Source: Erythrobacter sp. 34-65-8 (GTDB lineage: Bacteria; Pseudomonadota; Alphaproteobacteria; Sphingomonadales; Sphingomonadaceae). From it: a DNA stretch of 9,133 nucleotides. The position numbers and the translations under genes are program-made. Below, piece after piece: positions 6,170 to 9,133 of the stretch. Positions within the stretch are counted from its first letter, which is position 1, and each line of letters opens with the position of its first letter. The stretch covers positions 1-9,133 of the forward strand of contig NCJP01000046.1 in the NCBI GenBank assembly GCA_002278985.1. Reading direction: 5' to 3'. The notes under the pieces are model-generated. The model did not search any database, was not told the origin of the DNA, and worked only from the letters and a program-made list of their open reading frames with translations.

Positions 6170-7456
6170 TCATCCGTACATCCCCCGCTTCGGCCCCAGG
6201 TACCCGAACAGGTAGGCCCCAACCTTGCGCATCTGGATTTCCTCCGCCCCTTCGGTGATGCGGTAGCGGCGGTGGTGGCGGTAGATGTGCTCGAACGGCT
6301 TGTGCCGCGAATAGCCGATGCCGCCATGGACCTGCATCGCGCGGTCCGCCGCCTGGCACACCAGCCGGTTGGCCCAGTAGTTGCACATGGAGACCTTGTC
6401 GGAGATCGTCTTCTCGATCATCTCGTGGGGCATGTTGTCCATGTCCCACGCGGTCTTGTAGATCAGCAGGCGCAGCATCTCGCACTGGGTGGCCAGTTCC
6501 ACCAGCGGGAACTGGATCGCCTGGTTGCGGGCCAGCTCCTCACCGAAGGGCTTGCGCTCGCGCGCATAGCGCACGCTTTCCTCAACGCAGAAGGTCGCCG
6601 CGCCAAGGCTGCTTGCGGCCTGGCGGATGCGGTTCTGGTGGACGAAACTCTGCGCCAGCGCCAACCCGCGCCCTTCGACCCCGAGGATCGCGCTGTCCGG
6701 CACCCAGACGTTGGTTACCGACAGACGCGGGTGGTCGGTGGGCATGTTGAAGGTCCACATCCACTCCTCGATCTGGAGGCCCTCGGTGGGGTTGGGGACG
6801 AGGAAGCAGGTGATCCCGCTGGCATCGCCGGCCTTGCCGCCGGTCCGCGCGAACATCGCGCAGTGGGTGGCAACGTGCATCCCGGTGATCCACATCTTCC
6901 CCCCGTCGATCCGCCAGCCATCGACCCCGTCGCGGGTCTCGCGCACGGCGACGGTTTCCATGTGGGTCGCATCAGAGCCGTGGTGCGGCTCGGTCAGGCC
7001 GAAGGCGACCCGGCGGGTGCCTTCAAACCCGCCGAGGATGAATTCCTGTTTCTGCTCCTCGGTGCCGAAATGCTCGAACATCGCGACGAAGGGGAAATTG
7101 CCGACGATGCTGTGCTCGTTCTGCAGGTCATTGTGCAGGCCCAGCCCGCGCTGGGCGAAGCGATCACGGATCACCGCCATCCACAGGTTGGAGCCATCCT
7201 TGCCGCCGTATTTCTTGGGCGCGGAGAAACGCCAGTGGCCCGCCTCGTCAGCCAGCTTGCGCGACTGGCGCAGCAGATCTTCCCATTCGTGGCGCGGCAG
7301 GCCGCCGGCCTCGAAGTCGGTCCGCGCATATTCGCGCCGGTGGTCGAAGAAACGGATGTTGTCGTCCTGCTGCTCGAGCGGGATGATCTTGTCCTCGATG
7401 AAGCGAGTCAGCTCGGCGTAGTAGTCTTCCAGTTCCTGCGGGACGGCAAAATCCAT
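6170..7456 (-). CDS. Acyl-CoA dehydrogenase family flavoenzyme (possible LvaC-like)
   Basis: The product is 428 residues. The all-alpha N-terminal domain (about 1-145) is followed by AFGLTEPHHGSD (151-162, FAD/substrate contact) and a beta domain with WRIDGGKMWITG (181-192). The C-terminal helical domain has RKPFGEELARNQAIQF (301-316), QVHGGIGYSRHKPFE (375-389, FAD binding) and TEGAEEIQ (401-408). Glu402 sits where the catalytic base of acyl-CoA dehydrogenases lies. The start is the ATG at 7456-7454, not the in-frame ATG at 7474: AGGAG lies exactly 7 bases before it and it forms TGATG with the kinase stop, so the two are coupled. Acting with the kinase upstream it may, like LvaC, process a 4-phosphoacyl-CoA rather than do simple alpha-beta dehydrogenation. 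The family is certain; the special reaction is inference. Confidence 0.93.
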   Translation of the reverse strand: MDFAVPQELEDYYAELTRFIEDKIIPLEQQDDNIRFFDHRREYARTDFEAGGLPRHEWEDLLRQSRKLADEAGHWRFSAPKKYGGKDGSNLWMAVIRDRFAQRGLGLHNDLQNEHSIVGNFPFVAMFEHFGTEEQKQEFILGGFEGTRRVAFGLTEPHHGSDATHMETVAVRETRDGVDGWRIDGGKMWITGMHVATHCAMFARTGGKAGDASGITCFLVPNPTEGLQIEEWMWTFNMPTDHPRLSVTNVWVPDSAILGVEGRGLALAQSFVHQNRIRQAASSLGAATFCVEESVRYARERKPFGEELARNQAIQFPLVELATQCEMLRLLIYKTAWDMDNMPHEMIEKTISDKVSMCNYWANRLVCQAADRAMQVHGGIGYSRHKPFEHIYRHHRRYRITEGAEEIQMRKVGAYLFGYLGPKRGMYG

Positions 7457-8784
7457 CAGTTCTCTCCTGTCCATTTTTGGCGCGCCACGGTGAGCGCCGG
7501 GTATCTGGGAATGTCGGCTTCAAGCTTGGCCAGCGCCCGGCTCTTGAGGTCGGCCAGCAGCCGGGGCGTCGCGAGCCCCTTTTCGCCTGCCAGAAGCGCC
7601 TCGGACAGAGCCCGGTCCCGCACGTCGCCTTGTCCCTCGCTGCGCGCGATCATGCCCAGCGCATTGCGGGCGACTGCGATCTGGAAGCGGTCGTGCCCCT
7701 CCAGGCGATCCTTGATCGTGGCCAGCCATTCGCTGATTGCCGTGGCCATCTCGCCGGCGGTTGCCTCGCCTTGTTCAGGCGGCGGCGGGGCGGCGGCAGC
7801 CGGAAGCCGGGCGCGCTCCGCCGCCGGTGCGTCTTCCTCCAGCAACAGCAGCAGGTCGAGCTCGTTCTCGCTCGTGCGGCGCGAGATCACCACCCGCTCC
7901 AGCATCCGGTCAGAACCATCGCGCCAGTACTTCGCGCAGCGCAAGCAGCCCAGGGCCCACCACACCGTGCGATAGATTGACCAGAACCGGAACCGCGCCG
8001 GATCGACTGTGCGCCCACTTTCCGCCTCGTAGGCCGCGAAATAATCCTCAAGGCTGCCCAGACCCAGCGCAGGCCGGTCGTAATTGGCAAAACGCCACAC
8101 CGCCATGCAGCCAAAGGCCAGATCTTCGTGCGGATCGCCGAAATGCGCCAGCTCCCAGTCGAGCACGCCGGTCAGGTGGCTGTCCTCGCACAAGAGGTTG
8201 CCGAGCCGGTAATCGCCATGGTTGAGCACCGGCTCAGCCGGTTCGGGCAGGTTGTCGGTGAGCCAGCGCAGGCCAGCCGCGATAATCGGCCGGTCGCCGC
8301 CCGCCTCGTCGAACTGCTGGCGCAGGCCCACCACCCCTTCGGCATAATCCAGCACCGGCACGTCGCCCGGCAGGTCGGCGCGGCGCAGCGAGTGGATGCG
8401 GGCGAGATCGCGCGCCGCCTCGCGCATGACGGTGGCTGGGTCGGCCATGGCCTGGATGCTGCGCGGGTCAGCCGTGCCCGGCAGCGCGCGCATGATGAAC
8501 CCGCTGCCGATGCCATCGCCTGCTTCCAGGACGGTGATGACTTCAGGGGCGGTCACCCCGGCGGCGCGGGCGGCGCGGATGATGGCTGCTTCGGTGGCAT
8601 GGCCGAACGGGCGGCCTTCCATGAAGGCCAGACTCGGCGCCCGGCGCAGGACATAGCTTTCACCGGCCTGCTCGAAGCGCCAGCTTTCCATGGTTGCCCC
8701 GCCGGTCAGGCGCTGCAGACCGGCCGGCTCGCCCGTTCCGACGCGCGTCATGGCACGCGCCAGCCCCCGCTCAAGATCGTCCAT
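7456..8784 (-). CDS. APH-fold phosphotransferase fused to a DUF6285-like C-terminal domain
   Basis: The product is 442 residues. Residues 1-315 form an aminoglycoside-phosphotransferase (APH) kinase fold: GGATMESW (28-35, nucleotide loop), YVLRRAP (44-50, candidate ATP-contacting basic segment), the catalytic loop HGDYRLGNLL (189-198, Asp191) and VLDWELAHFGDP (207-218, metal-binding Asp209). An Ala/Pro-rich linker follows (about 318-340), then a helical domain (about 341-440) resembling DUF6285. The start at 8784 is chosen because GGGGAGAGG lies just upstream and the fold begins there; the open frame continues to 8934 but that part is unlike protein. True antibiotic resistance is unlikely: relatives coupled to acyl-CoA dehydrogenases (LvaA, ACAD10/ACAD11 kinase domains) phosphorylate 4-hydroxyacyl-CoA. 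It is the first gene of the minus-strand operon and overlaps the dehydrogenase start by one base. Confidence 0.9.
   Translation of the reverse strand: MDDLERGLARAMTRVGTGEPAGLQRLTGGATMESWRFEQAGESYVLRRAPSLAFMEGRPFGHATEAAIIRAARAAGVTAPEVITVLEAGDGIGSGFIMRALPGTADPRSIQAMADPATVMREAARDLARIHSLRRADLPGDVPVLDYAEGVVGLRQQFDEAGGDRPIIAAGLRWLTDNLPEPAEPVLNHGDYRLGNLLCEDSHLTGVLDWELAHFGDPHEDLAFGCMAVWRFANYDRPALGLGSLEDYFAAYEAESGRTVDPARFRFWSIYRTVWWALGCLRCAKYWRDGSDRMLERVVISRRTSENELDLLLLLEEDAPAAERARLPAAAAPPPPEQGEATAGEMATAISEWLATIKDRLEGHDRFQIAVARNALGMIARSEGQGDVRDRALSEALLAGEKGLATPRLLADLKSRALAKLEADIPRYPALTVARQKWTGEN
7464..7468 (-). promoter_or_regulatory. Ribosome binding site that sets the acyl-CoA dehydrogenase start
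   Basis: On the minus strand AGGAG is followed after 7 bases by the ATG at 7456. It lies inside the last codons of the kinase gene and between the two possible Met starts, so it supports the downstream ATG. The upstream ATG (7474) has only an A-rich stretch before it. Confidence 0.75.
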
Positions 8785-8785
8785 G

Positions 8786-8794
8786 CCTCTCCCC
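8786..8794 (-). promoter_or_regulatory. Ribosome binding site of the phosphotransferase gene
   Basis: The minus strand reads GGGGAGAGG one base before the ATG at 8784, with GGAG about 5 bases away. This purine-rich block supports the chosen start over the longer open frame that reaches back to 8934. Confidence 0.65.
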
Positions 8795-8816
8795 GTTGAC
8801 CTGTTTGCCCGGCATG

Positions 8817-8850
8817 TTGCCGCCCGGCTGCCATCGACACAAGGCGGCAA
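8817..8850. repeat. Perfect 8-bp inverted repeat in the divergent intergenic region
   Basis: TTGCCGCC (8817-8824) and GGCGGCAA (8843-8850) are exact inverted copies with 18 bases between them. The right arm abuts the possible -35 element at 8852. For the minus strand it would sit in the 5' leader of the phosphotransferase gene. It could be a two-half-site operator or a leader hairpin; the sequence alone does not decide. Confidence 0.4.
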
Positions 8851-8851
8851 T

Positions 8852-8880
8852 TTGAGAGGCTCGGGATTATTACGTAGAAA
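8852..8880 (+). promoter_or_regulatory. Possible sigma-70-type promoter for the exported-protein gene
   Basis: TTGAGA (8852-8857, 5 of 6 to TTGACA) and TAGAAA (8875-8880, 4 of 6 to TATAAT) are 17 bases apart, within an AT-richer patch of an otherwise GC-rich window. Transcription would begin near 8887, about 100 bases before the ATG at 8986. Alphaproteobacterial promoters vary, so this is a candidate only. Confidence 0.35.
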
Positions 8881-8897
8881 AGGATTTGGTCGTGCCA

Positions 8898-8940
8898 GCG
8901 ACACTTTCTGTCGCGCAGCGGGTTGTTCCCGCAAAACTGC
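8898..8940. repeat. Two tandem short hairpins in the leader of the exported-protein gene
   Basis: GCGACA (8898-8903) pairs with TGTCGC (8909-8914) over a 5-base loop. Directly after, GCGGG (8918-8922) pairs with CCCGC (8928-8932) over a 5-base loop, with an outer GCAG/CTGC pairing (8915-8918 with 8937-8940) as an alternative extension. There is no T-tract after them, so they do not look like an intrinsic terminator; leader structure or protein-binding sites are possible. Confidence 0.4.
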
Positions 8941-8985
8941 TGCCGTTAAGCCTGTGCAAACCAGATTGGGTGTAGGGGTCAGTAC

Positions 8986-9133
8986 ATGTCCGTATTCGCG
9001 CGTTATCTCGCTCCCGCACTGGCAGCCGTTGCCATGACCTTCAGCGGAGCCGCCCAGGCCCAGGGTGCCCAGGGCGGATCTTCCGATCTGGAGGCCGCGT
9101 TCGACAACACGCTTGGCACCCAGACCCGCGCGC
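8986..9133 (+). CDS. Exported protein of unknown function (partial, N-terminal 49 aa)
   Basis: The gene starts at ATG 8986 and continues past the right edge; 49 residues are visible. AGGGG (8974-8978) lies 7 bases before the ATG, a good ribosome site. The N terminus has a basic residue (Arg6), a hydrophobic core (about 8-20) and AAQAQ at 22-26, a type I signal peptidase site likely cutting after Ala25. The mature start is Gln, Gly and Ser rich and then SSDLEAAFDNTLG. The protein is therefore probably periplasmic, outer membrane or secreted. No domain can be recognised from this length. It diverges from the phosphotransferase operon and follows a possible promoter and hairpin leader. Confidence 0.7.
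   Translation, partial: MSVFARYLAPALAAVAMTFSGAAQAQGAQGGSSDLEAAFDNTLGTQTRA

Noticed and set aside
4421..7975. A very long plus-strand open frame (1184 codons) across several genes
   Set aside because: It runs in another frame or antisense to the radical SAM, mtnP, acyl-CoA dehydrogenase and kinase genes, all of which have clear family motifs. Its own translation is Arg/Ala/His rich without recognisable domains, as expected of GC-rich shadow frames.
7456..8784. Antibiotic resistance by aminoglycoside phosphorylation
   Set aside because: The fold name is misleading: the extra C-terminal domain and the coupled acyl-CoA dehydrogenase point to acyl-CoA metabolism.
8785..8934. A 50-residue N-terminal extension of the phosphotransferase
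   Set aside because: A strong ribosome site precedes the ATG at 8784, and the extension crosses the regulatory region and has no fold-like character.

Overview
The window is GC-rich, tightly packed bacterial DNA. High GC, ATGA/TGATG stop-start overlaps, gaps mostly under about 120 bases, and a paired phosphotransferase/acyl-CoA dehydrogenase locus all suggest an alphaproteobacterium of the Sphingomonadales (Erythrobacteraceae/Sphingomonadaceae type). That placement rests on protein character and style, not on a marker gene. I see no rRNA, tRNA, CRISPR array, insertion sequence or phage gene, and no gene-free stretch above 300 bases.

Left part (1-1709): the first 117 residues of a minus-strand di-iron membrane hydroxylase (sterol desaturase/fatty acid hydroxylase superfamily) run off the left edge. 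It diverges from a two-gene plus-strand operon of GT-A fold sugar transferases. These match the pair known as TIGR04282 and TIGR04283 (arsenosugar biosynthesis glycosyltransferases, earlier rSAM/selenodomain-associated transferases 1 and 2), and they overlap by ATGA.

Middle (1639-5264): a minus-strand NAD(P)-binding reductase of the thioester-reductase-like SDR type converges on the second transferase, with a 71-base tail-to-tail coding overlap. From a 117-base gap holding an operator-like palindrome, a plus-strand operon diverges. It encodes a pyridine nucleotide-disulfide oxidoreductase (MerA/dihydrolipoamide dehydrogenase family, active-site His replaced by Tyr) and, again by ATGA, a radical SAM enzyme with extra cysteines at its C terminus. 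The two transferases, the disulfide oxidoreductase and the radical SAM enzyme may form one pathway for a modified small molecule, but no ArsM or classical ArsS lies in the window.

Right part (5261-8784, minus strand): an aminoglycoside-phosphotransferase-fold kinase with a C-terminal DUF6285-like extension is translationally coupled (TGATG) to an acyl-CoA dehydrogenase, followed by methylthioadenosine phosphorylase (mtnP). The kinase/dehydrogenase pair resembles the LvaA-LvaB-LvaC system of levulinate catabolism and mammalian ACAD10/ACAD11, so a role in 4-hydroxyacyl-CoA breakdown is a good hypothesis. mtnP and the radical SAM gene meet at a shared CTAG double stop inside a 9-bp inverted repeat.

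Right edge: a 201-base divergent intergenic region with three inverted repeats and a plausible promoter leads into the first 49 residues of an exported protein with a signal peptide.
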